From NCBI GenBank assembly GCA_902500995.1, contig CABVSR010000021.1, positions 6,548-70,547 of the forward strand: a stretch of 64,000 bases of DNA, given 5' to 3'. This document shows, in pieces, positions 52,961-62,158 of the stretch (within the stretch, counting starts at the first letter, position 1; each line of letters opens with the position of its first letter). The DNA is from an uncultured Nitrospira sp. GTDB lineage: Bacteria; Nitrospirota; Nitrospiria; Nitrospirales; Nitrospiraceae. A program made the position numbers and the translations under genes. The notes under the pieces were generated by a model. That model was not told where the DNA came from and did no database searches. It saw nothing but the letters and a program-made list of their open reading frames with translations.

Positions 52961-54808
52961 TCAGAAGTGGTCCACGAATTCTCGGAACGAAAGCAACTCG
53001 ACTTTTCGCTTGGCACGATAGATCATCAGCCCCAAAATGAAGTTCCGAAGATAAGCAAAGGTCCATCCCCACAAGAAAGCCCACAAAAAGCTGTAGGCAA
53101 ACCCAATCATTGCGCCCGTAACGGATACGGTGTACCCGAAAAAAAATTCGCTAAGGAGGTACATGTTTCTTCCTACCGTCTCTCCACCCTTGATAACCAG
53201 AAACAGGGTCGCCGTGAAGGTTACAAGGCCTGCCACGAGACCCAGCGCAACGGCAAATGCCAATTTATCCATCCGGGCAAACGCCGTCACCAGCCCTGAG
53301 TGTGCCGTTAAGGGCACGGATGCCGGAACTTGCGGTTGCGTAAGCGCCAGCGTCCCCATCTGTGATTTGGCCTGAATCTCTCGGCTGGTCGTTTCTTCGT
53401 GGTACTCCTGATCTGCATTGACCTCCCACAGATCGTGGCGCGCGCCGAACATATTCTCGACCGCCAACATGGCAGTCAACATTGAGTGATCTTGGTTATT
53501 GTAGCGATGCATGCCGTTGCGCCCGACTACTTGAATATTCTCCAGTCGGCCAAGAAATGTCCTAATCACCTTCAATGCATCTCGATACGTATCATCGTAG
53601 ACCGGATAGGCTTTGGGCATTCGCACGACAGTTCCATCTTCTACCTCACTCCTCTTCGCCAATCCTATTGCTTCGAGCTCGCGCGCTCCCAATTCGATCA
53701 GGTCTGCATCCGTCCTTGCCCAGAGTCCGTCCCCCTCAAAACAAAAATACTCCAGCCCCAAGCAGGTTTTAGTCTGATCAGGGACCATATGCGGACTCCA
53801 ATTCTTGAAATTCTGAATCCGCCCTACGGAGACCTTGGGATCATGAATGTAGATCCAATTGTCCGGAAACACATCCGCTCGGTTGAGCATCAAGGCCACG
53901 GTGAGAAAATCTCGATAATTGAGGGAGTTTGCCGCCGCTTCAACTTCCGGAGGCGCAGGAGGATCCAGCTTTTGAATCAGTTCTCTCAGCGGCATCGTAC
54001 TAATGAATTCATCCGCCCCAATGCTTTCGCTGTGGCCGTCTCGGTTGATTCGCACAGCCTCCACTCGATTGCCACGCCAGGAAATGGTATCAACCACCGT
54101 GCCCACCGTTACGTGACTTCCCCGCTGCTTCACCAACTCCGCGATCCGTTCCCACATCATTCCCGGCCCTCGTTGTGGGTAATCAAACGAATCGATGAGC
54201 GTCTTGACGACTCCGTCGCCACTAGATCCAGACTTGAGAAGCGCATTTTTCAACGCCACCAACAGTGAGAGTCCCTTTATTCGCTGTGCAGCCCATTCGG
54301 CGGCAATCGTGTGGGCTGGCATACCCCAGACTTTCTCTGTGTAGGTTTTAAAAAATGTCTGGTAGAGGCGCCATCCAAACCGATTGGACACCCAACACTC
54401 AAAGTTGTTCTCAGGAAGCTTCGGGAACAGTTTTGCCCATAGGTAACTCGCGACGATGAGACAACTATTCACCAAGCCGAGACCACCCAACGCATTTAAG
54501 GGCTTCAGCGGGTAATGAAAAAACTTTTGATTGTAATAAATCCTCGACAATCGTCGCCGGCGCAAAAACTCCTCAGATGACAAGACCTCTTTCCAGATCT
54601 GCTCGACTGCGGAAACTTTTGTAAAAAACCGATGTCCCCCGATGTCGAAGTGGTATCCCTTATAATTAACTGTTCGTGAGATCCCCCCTACAACATGATC
54701 CCTCTCAATGACGAATGCCGCCCTTCCCAACTTGGCAAGTTGATACGCAGCTGTTAATCCTGCGGGACCAGCCCCGATGACGACCACACGTTCTCGACGA
54801 TCGCTCAT
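52961..54808 (-). CDS. FAD-dependent amine-oxidase/UGM-like enzyme with C-terminal membrane module
   Basis: 615 aa. Residues ~5-470 form the FAD enzyme: RVVVIGAGPAGLTAAYQLAK, FVIERDHVVGGISRTV, FDIGGHRFFTKVSAVEQIW, EKVWGMPAHTIAAEWAAQRI and FISTMPLRELI, and a C-terminal cap ending RYNNQDHSMLTAML. This is the UDP-galactopyranose-mutase/PPOX-like group common in glycan loci. After a linker (~475-515), two helices with LVIKGG and LSEFFFGYTVSVTGAMIGFAY anchor it; this tail matches the free 110-aa protein beside it. The ATG at 54808 is the natural start; the TTG at 54859 adds 17 residues. Reaction unknown: flavin-dependent change of a lipid-linked sugar is a guess. Confidence 0.85.
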   Translation of the reverse strand: MSDRRERVVVIGAGPAGLTAAYQLAKLGRAAFVIERDHVVGGISRTVNYKGYHFDIGGHRFFTKVSAVEQIWKEVLSSEEFLRRRRLSRIYYNQKFFHYPLKPLNALGGLGLVNSCLIVASYLWAKLFPKLPENNFECWVSNRFGWRLYQTFFKTYTEKVWGMPAHTIAAEWAAQRIKGLSLLVALKNALLKSGSSGDGVVKTLIDSFDYPQRGPGMMWERIAELVKQRGSHVTVGTVVDTISWRGNRVEAVRINRDGHSESIGADEFISTMPLRELIQKLDPPAPPEVEAAANSLNYRDFLTVALMLNRADVFPDNWIYIHDPKVSVGRIQNFKNWSPHMVPDQTKTCLGLEYFCFEGDGLWARTDADLIELGARELEAIGLAKRSEVEDGTVVRMPKAYPVYDDTYRDALKVIRTFLGRLENIQVVGRNGMHRYNNQDHSMLTAMLAVENMFGARHDLWEVNADQEYHEETTSREIQAKSQMGTLALTQPQVPASVPLTAHSGLVTAFARMDKLAFAVALGLVAGLVTFTATLFLVIKGGETVGRNMYLLSEFFFGYTVSVTGAMIGFAYSFLWAFLWGWTFAYLRNFILGLMIYRAKRKVELLSFREFVDHF

Positions 54809-54954
54809 TTTTACACCCGACGCCCAATCAGCACCGATGTTGACTCCGACCCGCTTCAAACACGTTACACAGCAGGAGTCGACGTTGCAGATCGATCATT
54901 GCGGCCCGTATTCGTAGGCTGTCATACAGCATTGTGCAGCTTCGTATGCCCGGC

Positions 54955-56487
54955 TTACCCTTCCGGAGTTGCCTGAGAAGCTGACTCTCTTCCCAGCGAT
55001 TTTGGGATCACCGCGAGTTTCGCAGGCGGTACCCATGAGTACGTATTCTCGGTTTTTGTGGGCACTACCAACCTCCAAAATGTCAACAACCGCTCCCTAA
55101 ACAGGGTGATTAATGTGAGGCCGTATGTCACACCACCGACCGAGACCTCTACCGCCAACTTAATCCAGACCGGCATGTCAACGGGCAATCCCGCTTTCAC
55201 ACCGAGCACTGTTGCCACCATCAGACAACAAGCGCTACTGGCCGGCCACAAGGCCTTAGCAAATTGCGCCACTGGTATCTGCAACCGATGAAACACGCGA
55301 ACATACACAGGAATGCTCACAAGGGGAAATATCACGAGCCACGTAAGTGCGATTGATGAAAGGCCCCAGTGGCTTCCGACAAAAAATCCTGTCGACAACA
55401 CGAGCGCGGCAATACCCATCATGATCGTTTGAAAACGAACTTCCCCACTGACGAACAGAAGCTGAGGAAGCAAGGGATCGATGGTACGAACAATCGCGGC
55501 CATGGCAAGAATTTGAATCGGGGGAATCACTTCAAGCCAACGAGGTCCAAGAATGACTGGAACAAATTCCTCCGCAACCAATGCCATGCCAAGCTCAGCT
55601 GCAAAACATGTCAGCGCAAGTCCTTCGACCAAGACCAGATAATATCGTCGAAGGAGTCCAATATCCTGTTGAATGGTCGCAAAAAAAGGAAACGTCACGC
55701 GGCCAATCGTCGCTGTAATGTGTTCGACCATCAGACTCGATAATGACCAGGCTACGGAATACACACCTAACGAGACACTGCCTAACACTCGACCCGCCAC
55801 AAGAAATTGCGATTGCAACTGGGCGCTCCAAAATAGCCGGGAGAGAACGACATGAGAACCAAACACAAATGCATTGATCGATCGAATGGTAGGAAACAAG
55901 AACTTGTGCCGCCGCTTCATCAACACCGCGGTGGTCGTGATACATTCGCCCGCAAGACCACTGATGATTAGCGTCCAATAGTGGAAACCGTTCGCCGCCA
56001 ACCACAAGCTGCAGCAGGCCTGAAAAAGAACTTGAATGGTTTCAATCACAGCTAAGTATTCGAAGCGCAACTCTCTTTCCAAAATTGCAGTTGGCACCGT
56101 GCGCAGCCCGGATAGTACAAAGGACAGTGCCATGACAACCACAACCCAGAACAAAGCAGGCGTCCCATAAAAGTCGGCCAATGGTTCCGCAACGATTATT
56201 GATAAAAGAAAGCCGAGCACACCCAGGGAAACACTCAGACTATTGACTTGAGCCAGCTGGACCGCATCAAAGACCTTTGTGACCACACTGGCGCCTAAAC
56301 CAAATTCAAAGAGCAACTTTGCAAAAACGAAATAGACGCCCGCCATGGCCAACAGCCCATAGTCTTCCGGAGAAAGCAGGCGTACGACTAAAATGGTCGA
56401 TGCCCAGCCGATCAGGCGGGCAAGCCATTTCAGGCTACCCCACCACACCAAACAGCGAACTAGCATTTTGTCCAACAATTGGCTCAT
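54955..56487 (-). CDS. Wzx-type polysaccharide flippase (second copy, different subgroup)
   Basis: 510 aa with about twelve to fourteen helices. The polysacc_synt_3-type signature is seen: WLARLIGWASTILVVRLLSP, DYGLLAMAGVYFVFAKLLFE, then LRTVPTAILERELRFEYLAV (the R-x3-P-x2-IL-x3-L pattern) and LFWSAQLQSQFLVAGRVLGS. It is not close to the flippase at 31086. The C-terminal ~25 residues are soluble. It heads the minus-strand operon that includes the FAD enzyme and may flip its product. Upstream is a 459-bp gap with a possible promoter. Confidence 0.88.
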   Translation of the reverse strand: MSQLLDKMLVRCLVWWGSLKWLARLIGWASTILVVRLLSPEDYGLLAMAGVYFVFAKLLFEFGLGASVVTKVFDAVQLAQVNSLSVSLGVLGFLLSIIVAEPLADFYGTPALFWVVVVMALSFVLSGLRTVPTAILERELRFEYLAVIETIQVLFQACCSLWLAANGFHYWTLIISGLAGECITTTAVLMKRRHKFLFPTIRSINAFVFGSHVVLSRLFWSAQLQSQFLVAGRVLGSVSLGVYSVAWSLSSLMVEHITATIGRVTFPFFATIQQDIGLLRRYYLVLVEGLALTCFAAELGMALVAEEFVPVILGPRWLEVIPPIQILAMAAIVRTIDPLLPQLLFVSGEVRFQTIMMGIAALVLSTGFFVGSHWGLSSIALTWLVIFPLVSIPVYVRVFHRLQIPVAQFAKALWPASSACCLMVATVLGVKAGLPVDMPVWIKLAVEVSVGGVTYGLTLITLFRERLLTFWRLVVPTKTENTYSWVPPAKLAVIPKSLGRESASQATPEG

Positions 56488-56946
56488 CGGAATGACTGCA
56501 CACCATAATCGAATAACATTTTCGCGCCAGGAATTTTCAAAAGGTTTTCGCCACCTTCACTGTCGAACAGGCTGATAGCCCCGCACTTATACCACAGGCC
56601 ATTTGAATTGCTCAGGAAAAGTGACTAGGTATGACCCAATTAACGCCCTGACTGCCACGGTACATTTTTGTCCTATTCGCGCGGATCGCTGATTTATATA
56701 TTGTTTGCGCCACTTGAATGTCATCACGGAAATACCAGCATTACGTGGACAGTTGATACCGATGCAGATGATTTCCGTTTTAAGTTGGTACGACAGGCGC
56801 TTCATTGGCCTCCGAAGCTTGTGGACCAAAAAATGATGGTAATTTCGACAAGAAATGTGCGTCAAAGAAATGGTAGGTGCACCCGCTGGTCGGGAGGTTG
56901 GACTAACCCCCTAGCTTGGAACAGCTAACATTGGCACACTTGTACC
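56488..56946. other. gene-free stretch upstream of the locus, next to IS
   Basis: No convincing gene. On the minus strand TGG-TATAAG (TATAAG at 56586-56591) is a fair extended -10 element; transcription from it would give a leader of about 90 bases before the flippase ATG at 56487. No good -35 goes with it. The IS left end begins at 56947. AT content is higher than in the genes. Confidence 0.4.
56586..56594 (-). promoter_or_regulatory. possible extended -10 promoter element of the flippase operon
   Basis: TGGTATAAG reads on the minus strand, about 100 bases before the flippase start. The TGn extension can replace a good -35 in sigma70 promoters. This is a motif match only. Confidence 0.3.
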
Positions 56947-57029
56947 TGACGTCTCCCCGGAAAACGACGACAATCTAAAACAAGAGTATGATGGCGGCTT
57001 CGGCGCTCCTCGACGAAAGCAGCGGGTCG

Positions 57030-57295
57030 ATGAAGCGGTCACGATTCTCCGAAGAGCAGATCGTCTATGCCATCCGGCAAGCCGAGTCTGGCACCCGATC
57101 GGCGATCTGTGCCGGCAATATGGTATCGCTGAGCAAACCTTCTACGCCTGGAAAAAGAAGTATGCCCACCTCGGCGTCACGGAGCTCCGTCGACTGCGCC
57201 AACTCGAGGAAGAGAACAGTCGCTTGAAGCGATTGGTGGCCGACCTCTCGCTGGATAAGCACATGCTGTCGGAAGCGCTGCGAAAAAAAGTCTGA
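57030..57295 (+). pseudogene. IS407-like orfA with one-base deletion
   Basis: It starts MKRSRFSEEQIVYAIRQAES and loses frame near 57098, where the family's P-I-G-D-L reading needs one more C (ACC-CGA instead of ACC-CCG-A). In the other frame the rest is normal: LRRLRQLEEENSRLKRLVAD then [16 protein letters not shown], stopping at 57295. Without full OrfA, or correction by slippage, transposition should be weak. Confidence 0.75.
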
Positions 57296-57345
57296 GGCCC
57301 GCGCGCCGTCGGGAGCTCGCCCAGTGGTTTCACGGGACGTTTGAT

Positions 57346-58149
57346 GTGAGCTGTGCGCGGGCCTGTCGATTAGCCCAGTTTGGTCGTGCGTCGTGGTATC
57401 GGAAGAGTCAGGCCAAGGATCAGACCGCCTTGCGGCTGCGCATTCGCGATCTGCCCCATGCCCGCCCCCGATTCGGCTATTTGCGAATCTGGGTCTTACT
57501 GCGGCGGGAAGGTTGGGCGATCAACCGGAAGCGGGTCCGGCGCTGGTATCGCTTAGAGGGGCTCCAGTTGCGCATGCGGGTGCGTCGACGAAAGCATATC
57601 GCCCTGCATCGTGGGCCAGCTCCCGTGCCGGTCGGCCCGTCGGAACGTTGGAGTATGGATTTCGTGCATGATACCTTGAGTGAAGGTCGGCCCTATCGGA
57701 TTCTGACCGTGGTGGATAACTGGAGTCGCTCTAGTCCTGTCCTAGAGGCCGGATTTCGGATGTCTGGAGCGCTGGTGAGTCAGGTACTGGATCGCGTCCT
57801 GGGAGAGAGCCAGCGGCCTCGCTCCATCACGGTCGATCACGGGACGGAATTCCAGTCCCGTGCTCTCGAGGATTGGGCGTATCGCCGCGGCGTGCAGCTT
57901 GACTTCATTCGACCGGGTAAACCCGTCGAAAATGCCTTCATTGAGTCATTCAACGGGCGGCTCCGCGACGAGTGCTTAAACGTCCACCAGTTCGCGTCGC
58001 TGGCCGAGGCCCAGGCCATCATCGAAGCCTGGCGCGTGGACGACAATCAGCGCCGGCCTCACAGCTCGCTCGGGCACCTGACCCCAAGCGAGTTCGTCGC
58101 ACAACGTCAGAGACAACCGATCGTCGAAGCGGTCATCTACTCTGGTTAA
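57346..58149 (+). CDS. IS3-family (IS407-like) transposase OrfB
   Basis: 267 aa from the GTG at 57346; the frame is open back to the slip site, so the natural product may be OrfAB. HTH_21-like [16 protein letters not shown] is followed by the rve core with all DDE residues: [21 protein letters not shown] and [16 protein letters not shown]. The C-terminus [15 protein letters not shown] is the family ending. Intact, but dependent on the broken orfA for a complete transposase. Confidence 0.88.
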   Translation: MSCARACRLAQFGRASWYRKSQAKDQTALRLRIRDLPHARPRFGYLRIWVLLRREGWAINRKRVRRWYRLEGLQLRMRVRRRKHIALHRGPAPVPVGPSERWSMDFVHDTLSEGRPYRILTVVDNWSRSSPVLEAGFRMSGALVSQVLDRVLGESQRPRSITVDHGTEFQSRALEDWAYRRGVQLDFIRPGKPVENAFIESFNGRLRDECLNVHQFASLAEAQAIIEAWRVDDNQRRPHSSLGHLTPSEFVAQRQRQPIVEAVIYSG

Positions 58150-58307
58150 GAACTGTCTCAGAACGGGGCCAACGTCACTGTCTCAATCTATGGGGAGCTT
58201 ACAAATCCACCATGCTAAGTGATCAATGCTGCCTCTCCGTCCGCAGGATACTGACCACGGGCACAACCTGCTTGTGTCGTCGGATCTCTTCATCTCGAGT
58301 CTCGCCG

Positions 58308-59318
58308 TCAATGAGATCCACCCCGATCGACAACGAGTATCACCTGACCCCGTTCGAGAAATTCGAAGTGCTCCTTCACCCCATGAATGGTCTGTGCGGC
58401 GGCATTGCTGATGACAAGGTCTGTCTGGCTACTTCCTGCAGGGCGAAGCGCCTTCACATACAGCGGATTGTCAGTGACCTTCGGGTGGTTTTTTGCAGCA
58501 GCCGGATCAGAGACATAAGCGGTGATCCCTTGATCCTGCCGATACTTAGCCAGCACATAGCTCTGGGAGTAGGCTTCCTGACCATCTTCAGCGAGAATGC
58601 GAGGCGCTAACGCAGGACGAACCCCTGTTCCGCGCGCGTCAATCACCAGTCCCGTGTACGGGCCACCTGCCTTGGGACGAGGTGCCGGCGGAGGTTCTGT
58701 CACCAATCTCCGAGTAGGAGGCGCATCCTTGGGACCAAATGTCTCGGACACGCGTCCGGTCAGTTTCATTTGCAACGTCACTTCATATACACCTTGTTCC
58801 ACATCGCGCTCACGAATGATCTTGGCATCCTCCACGAACCCTTGAACCTTCACCTGAATCTCATCGCTCGTCGTCATATAGTTCTTCACCATCGTGCTGG
58901 AATTCACACGAACCGCCGTAAATGCCTCCAGTAGGTTTCGATAGGCAACGGACTGGGCGGCCCGCTTCGCCAGCAATCGAGCCTGCGTGCTGTTGGCCAC
59001 GTCAGTCGGTGCGAAGCCGATTCCCGAGGCCGTCACAATACCCGCGGTCCAATCTACGATCCCTTGCTGTCCTACTATTTCCGTGTACGAACTGGAATCG
59101 ATCGGATTTCCATGAACCTCTTGTGCGGGTAATGCTGTCGCTGGTGAGGGGACATTCTGACTCGAACGGGAATCAGCAGCCGTCGAGCTTGGTGGATTGC
59201 CGGCACTCGCCGTCCGCACAGGCGCGGAACCCTGGTCCCGCCTCCCCCGATCTCCTTGACATCCCACGGCGGACAGTACAACCAGCGCGATCAGACAACG
59301 TTGTGTGAGACTCATCAT
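58308..59318 (-). CDS. LPP20-family lipoprotein
   Basis: 336 aa. A lipoprotein signal (CLIALVVLSAVGC) ends in lipobox SAVGC. After a Ser/Pro-rich linker (~20-75) comes an LPP20/FlgT-N-like domain (~90-205): ARLLAKRAAQSVAYRNLLEA, VKNYMTTSDEIQVKVQGFVE, RDVEQGVYEVTLQMKL. A second part (~225-336) has TGLVIDARGTGVRPALAPRI and YVLAKYRQDQGITAYVSD, and ends VVDRGG, a pattern seen in several Nitrospira-type and proteobacterial lipoproteins. Role unknown; envelope-associated. GGGAGG precedes ATG-ATG; the second (59315) has better spacing. Divergent from the kinase gene across 280 bases. Confidence 0.82.
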   Translation of the reverse strand: MMSLTQRCLIALVVLSAVGCQGDRGRRDQGSAPVRTASAGNPPSSTAADSRSSQNVPSPATALPAQEVHGNPIDSSSYTEIVGQQGIVDWTAGIVTASGIGFAPTDVANSTQARLLAKRAAQSVAYRNLLEAFTAVRVNSSTMVKNYMTTSDEIQVKVQGFVEDAKIIRERDVEQGVYEVTLQMKLTGRVSETFGPKDAPPTRRLVTEPPPAPRPKAGGPYTGLVIDARGTGVRPALAPRILAEDGQEAYSQSYVLAKYRQDQGITAYVSDPAAAKNHPKVTDNPLYVKALRPAGSSQTDLVISNAAAQTIHGVKEHFEFLERGQVILVVDRGGSH

Positions 59319-59598
59319 CTGCCTCCCTTCAAACCGATTGGATTCACCGGTACCGATCCCAGCAACAGACACTATCAATAATCATGCCTTGAACGTCGCC
59401 ATCGGCAGGACACGGTGTGCTTCCCCGAGACCGGCAGTCGGCCTCAGTCGTCAGGCCGCTCCACCTTCTTCCCCGAGGCGACTGTCATACAACCCACATA
59501 GACTCGCACGTATCGTGCAATCTTGTTCTCAGATAAGGCTTTCGTATAACCTGGGGCCGATTGGGAGTCCAGTTTCACCTCGCCGCAATAGGCGCCTC

Positions 59599-62154
59599 AT
59601 GCCTGACCATATTCTCTCCGGAAAATACCTCATTCAGGAAGAAATCGCCAAGGGCGGCATGGGGGTCATCTACAAAGCCTTGGACCGCACCCTGAATCGC
59701 CTTGTGGCAATCAAAGTTGTCCACGAACACTTCTCCGGAGACCCCGCCTTCACCGAGCGGTTCCTCCGTGAAGCCCGGGCGATGGCTCGCCTGCATCACG
59801 AGAACATCGTCACGATTTTCTCCGTTGAAGAGGAGCATGGTTCCCATTTCATTGTCATGGAATATATTGCCGGCCACGACCTTCGTGCCAAACTCAAGAA
59901 TCGAACCGCGCTTCCCGTGCGTGAGAGTGTCGAAATCGTGCTTCAGGTCGCCAATGCGCTCGCCTTCGCCCATTCCCAAGGCATTGTTCACCGCGACATC
60001 AAGCCGGCTAACATTCTGGTTGATACCAGAGGACGAGTCAAATTAACCGACTTTGGCATTGCAGCGGCGTTGGACGAGGCTGCCATTACCAGTGCGGGAC
60101 AGATCATAGGCACCCCGGAGTATATGTCTCCCGAACAGGCCGGAGGCATGGCCGTTGACGGCCGCACGGATCTCTATTCCTTGGGCATCGTCCTCCATGA
60201 AATGCTCGTGGGGCAGACTCCGTTCCGCAATATGCCGAAGGCCAGTATCCTCAACAAGCTGCTGGATCCGGAGTATGACATCCCACTGACATTCTCTTCC
60301 GACATACCTTCGAACGTGAAGGCCATAGTCGAGGATCTTGTGCGCCGAGCCCCAGAGTATCGAACCCCGAGAGCGACGGTCCTCGCCAGCCAGTTAAAGG
60401 AATGTCTGGAATCTCTCCCCCTGCAGGAAACCGATCAGGCCCCCACCATCATCATCTCGCCCCCGACGCCTGTCACCTCGCGCACAACGAGAGTCAGCCC
60501 TCCACCCGATTCTGCTGAATCGCATACTATCCCGTCCCTACAGAAGGTCCAGTCCCAGGTCGAATCAGGGCCTAAACCCCCGACCGACCAATCTCTTTCT
60601 CATCCGTCTTCTTCCACAATGCCCGAAGAAGTGACTGATATACTGCCGCGGCACCCTTCCGCCTCACAGCCACCTCCACCGACCCCGGAGAGAGCGATTA
60701 TTCGTCGAACGCCGTACCTGATACCGATCGCCATCGGAATCCCCAGCGTCCTTCTCCTTCTCATCGGCCTGATCTATTTCTTATCAAACGGCACCCAATT
60801 CACGGGTCCTCCGGCACACAAGACCGAACCTCCGAGTTCCTCCCTCCCTCCTGACCCAGCCAATGGCACAAACTCACGTCACGACCCAGCCTCCAAAGAA
60901 ACGGCCCAACTACAGGCCCAAAAAATAGAAGAGGCGCTGCGACAACTTGAGATAGATCAGGCGAGGGTCGAAGCGAAACGCCGAGAGGCTGAGGCTCTTC
61001 ACAAGCAAGAAAAAGCGCAGGCAGCACAACAGGCGAAAGTCGCTGAGGAGCAACGGAAAAAGAACGAGCAGGCGGCTCGTGCCGCTCGCGAACGACAGGA
61101 AGCAGAACAACACAAGTATGTTCAGGAGCAGAAGCGTCTTGAAAAGGAGAAAGAGCTCGCTGAGAGGCAGGCGCAGGCCGCGGAAGCACAACGTCGAAAG
61201 GCGCAGGAGGAAGCTCGTGCGGCGCGCGAGCGGGAGGCGCTCGAGGTCAAACGGGGCAAGGAGGAAGCCGAGACGAAGCGTTTGCAGGCTGAACGGCAAC
61301 GACTTGAGAGGGAACGGGATTCAGCTGAAGAGCAGGTACGACAGGCGGAAGCTCAGCGCAAGAAGATGGAAGAGGAAACCCGACTCGCCAGGGAGCGGCA
61401 TGAAGCGGAGCAACAGCGGTTCCTTGCAGAACAGCAGCGCATGAAAATGGAAAACGAACTCGCCGCTCAGAGAGCCACCGTGCAGGAAAAGGAACGTCGC
61501 AAAGCGGAAGAGGAGACCCGATTGGCGAAGGAACGCCTTGAGGCGGAGCAGAGACGGCTGCAAGCGGAAAGTGATCGCCTGGACAAGGAGAGAGAGCTGG
61601 CCGCACAGAAAGCTCGTGTGGAAATAGAGGAACGCCGAAAGGCCCAGGAAGAAGCACGTGTCGCTCGCGAGCGGTATGAAGTGGAACAGAAAGAAGTTCA
61701 GGCTGACCGGGACCGCTTGGACAAGGAACGGCGCGAAGCTTCCGCGAAACAGGCCAGGAAAGAAGAGGAGGAGAAAAACGCGCGAGCTGCCCAGGAAGAA
61801 GAACGCAGAAAGAAAGAGGAACTGAACGCCGCCACTGCCTCACGGCGGCAATTGCGAGACCTCCTGGAGGAGTTTAAGCGGGCCTATCAAGAGCAAGATC
61901 TCGCAGCGGTTGAGCGACTATCCGATATGGGCAGCGATCGAGTGAGTTTCGTGCGCACGATGTTCAGCAACTATCGAACGATTCAGATTTCCATTCAAGG
62001 TCTCACCGTACAAGACGATAACGCATCGGCGACCATGATTCATGAGTTGTTGGTGAATAACCACGGCGAAACGGTCAAGCCAAGCCCCATTCTCAGATCA
62101 GCGCAAATCAAAATTCGCAAGACGGGCGATCGATGGGCTCGAATTGAATGGTAG
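59599..62154 (+). CDS. transmembrane Ser/Thr protein kinase with long coiled coil
   Basis: 851 aa. The Hanks-type kinase domain fills ~8-270: IAKGGMGVIYKA P-loop, Lys39 in VAIKVV, HRDIKPANIL with Asp133, DFGIA with Asp151, and GTPEYMSPEQ. A Pro/Ser/Thr-rich linker leads to one helix (~373-397, IGIPSVLLLLIGLIYFL). The outer part is a ~320-residue Glu/Arg/Gln/Lys/Ala coiled coil with TolA-like repeats (AEEQRKKNEQAARAARERQE), and a ~100-residue C-terminal domain (LRDLLEEFKRAYQEQDLAAV) of NTF2-like type. No PASTA repeats. The ATG at 59599 starts the kinase fold; an upstream in-frame start at 59305 would add 98 uncharacteristic residues. It ends four bases from the convergent FHA-SLT gene. Confidence 0.9.
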   Translation: MPDHILSGKYLIQEEIAKGGMGVIYKALDRTLNRLVAIKVVHEHFSGDPAFTERFLREARAMARLHHENIVTIFSVEEEHGSHFIVMEYIAGHDLRAKLKNRTALPVRESVEIVLQVANALAFAHSQGIVHRDIKPANILVDTRGRVKLTDFGIAAALDEAAITSAGQIIGTPEYMSPEQAGGMAVDGRTDLYSLGIVLHEMLVGQTPFRNMPKASILNKLLDPEYDIPLTFSSDIPSNVKAIVEDLVRRAPEYRTPRATVLASQLKECLESLPLQETDQAPTIIISPPTPVTSRTTRVSPPPDSAESHTIPSLQKVQSQVESGPKPPTDQSLSHPSSSTMPEEVTDILPRHPSASQPPPPTPERAIIRRTPYLIPIAIGIPSVLLLLIGLIYFLSNGTQFTGPPAHKTEPPSSSLPPDPANGTNSRHDPASKETAQLQAQKIEEALRQLEIDQARVEAKRREAEALHKQEKAQAAQQAKVAEEQRKKNEQAARAARERQEAEQHKYVQEQKRLEKEKELAERQAQAAEAQRRKAQEEARAAREREALEVKRGKEEAETKRLQAERQRLERERDSAEEQVRQAEAQRKKMEEETRLARERHEAEQQRFLAEQQRMKMENELAAQRATVQEKERRKAEEETRLAKERLEAEQRRLQAESDRLDKERELAAQKARVEIEERRKAQEEARVARERYEVEQKEVQADRDRLDKERREASAKQARKEEEEKNARAAQEEERRKKEELNAATASRRQLRDLLEEFKRAYQEQDLAAVERLSDMGSDRVSFVRTMFSNYRTIQISIQGLTVQDDNASATMIHELLVNNHGETVKPSPILRSAQIKIRKTGDRWARIEW

Positions 62155-62158
62155 CACG

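Larger units (their letters stand above)
56947..58177 (+). mobile_element. IS3-family (IS407-like) insertion sequence, nearly complete
   Basis: About 1.23 kb. The left end TGACGTCTCCCCGG and the reverse complement of the right end TGACGTTGGCCCCG make short imperfect inverted repeats with TG...CA tips. It holds orfA (frame-broken) and an intact orfB in a -1 relation. A7G at 57283-57290 is the expected slip site for the OrfAB fusion. No flanking duplication is evident, and exact ends are tentative. It is a relative of the remnant at 7454, in the same orientation. Confidence 0.85.
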
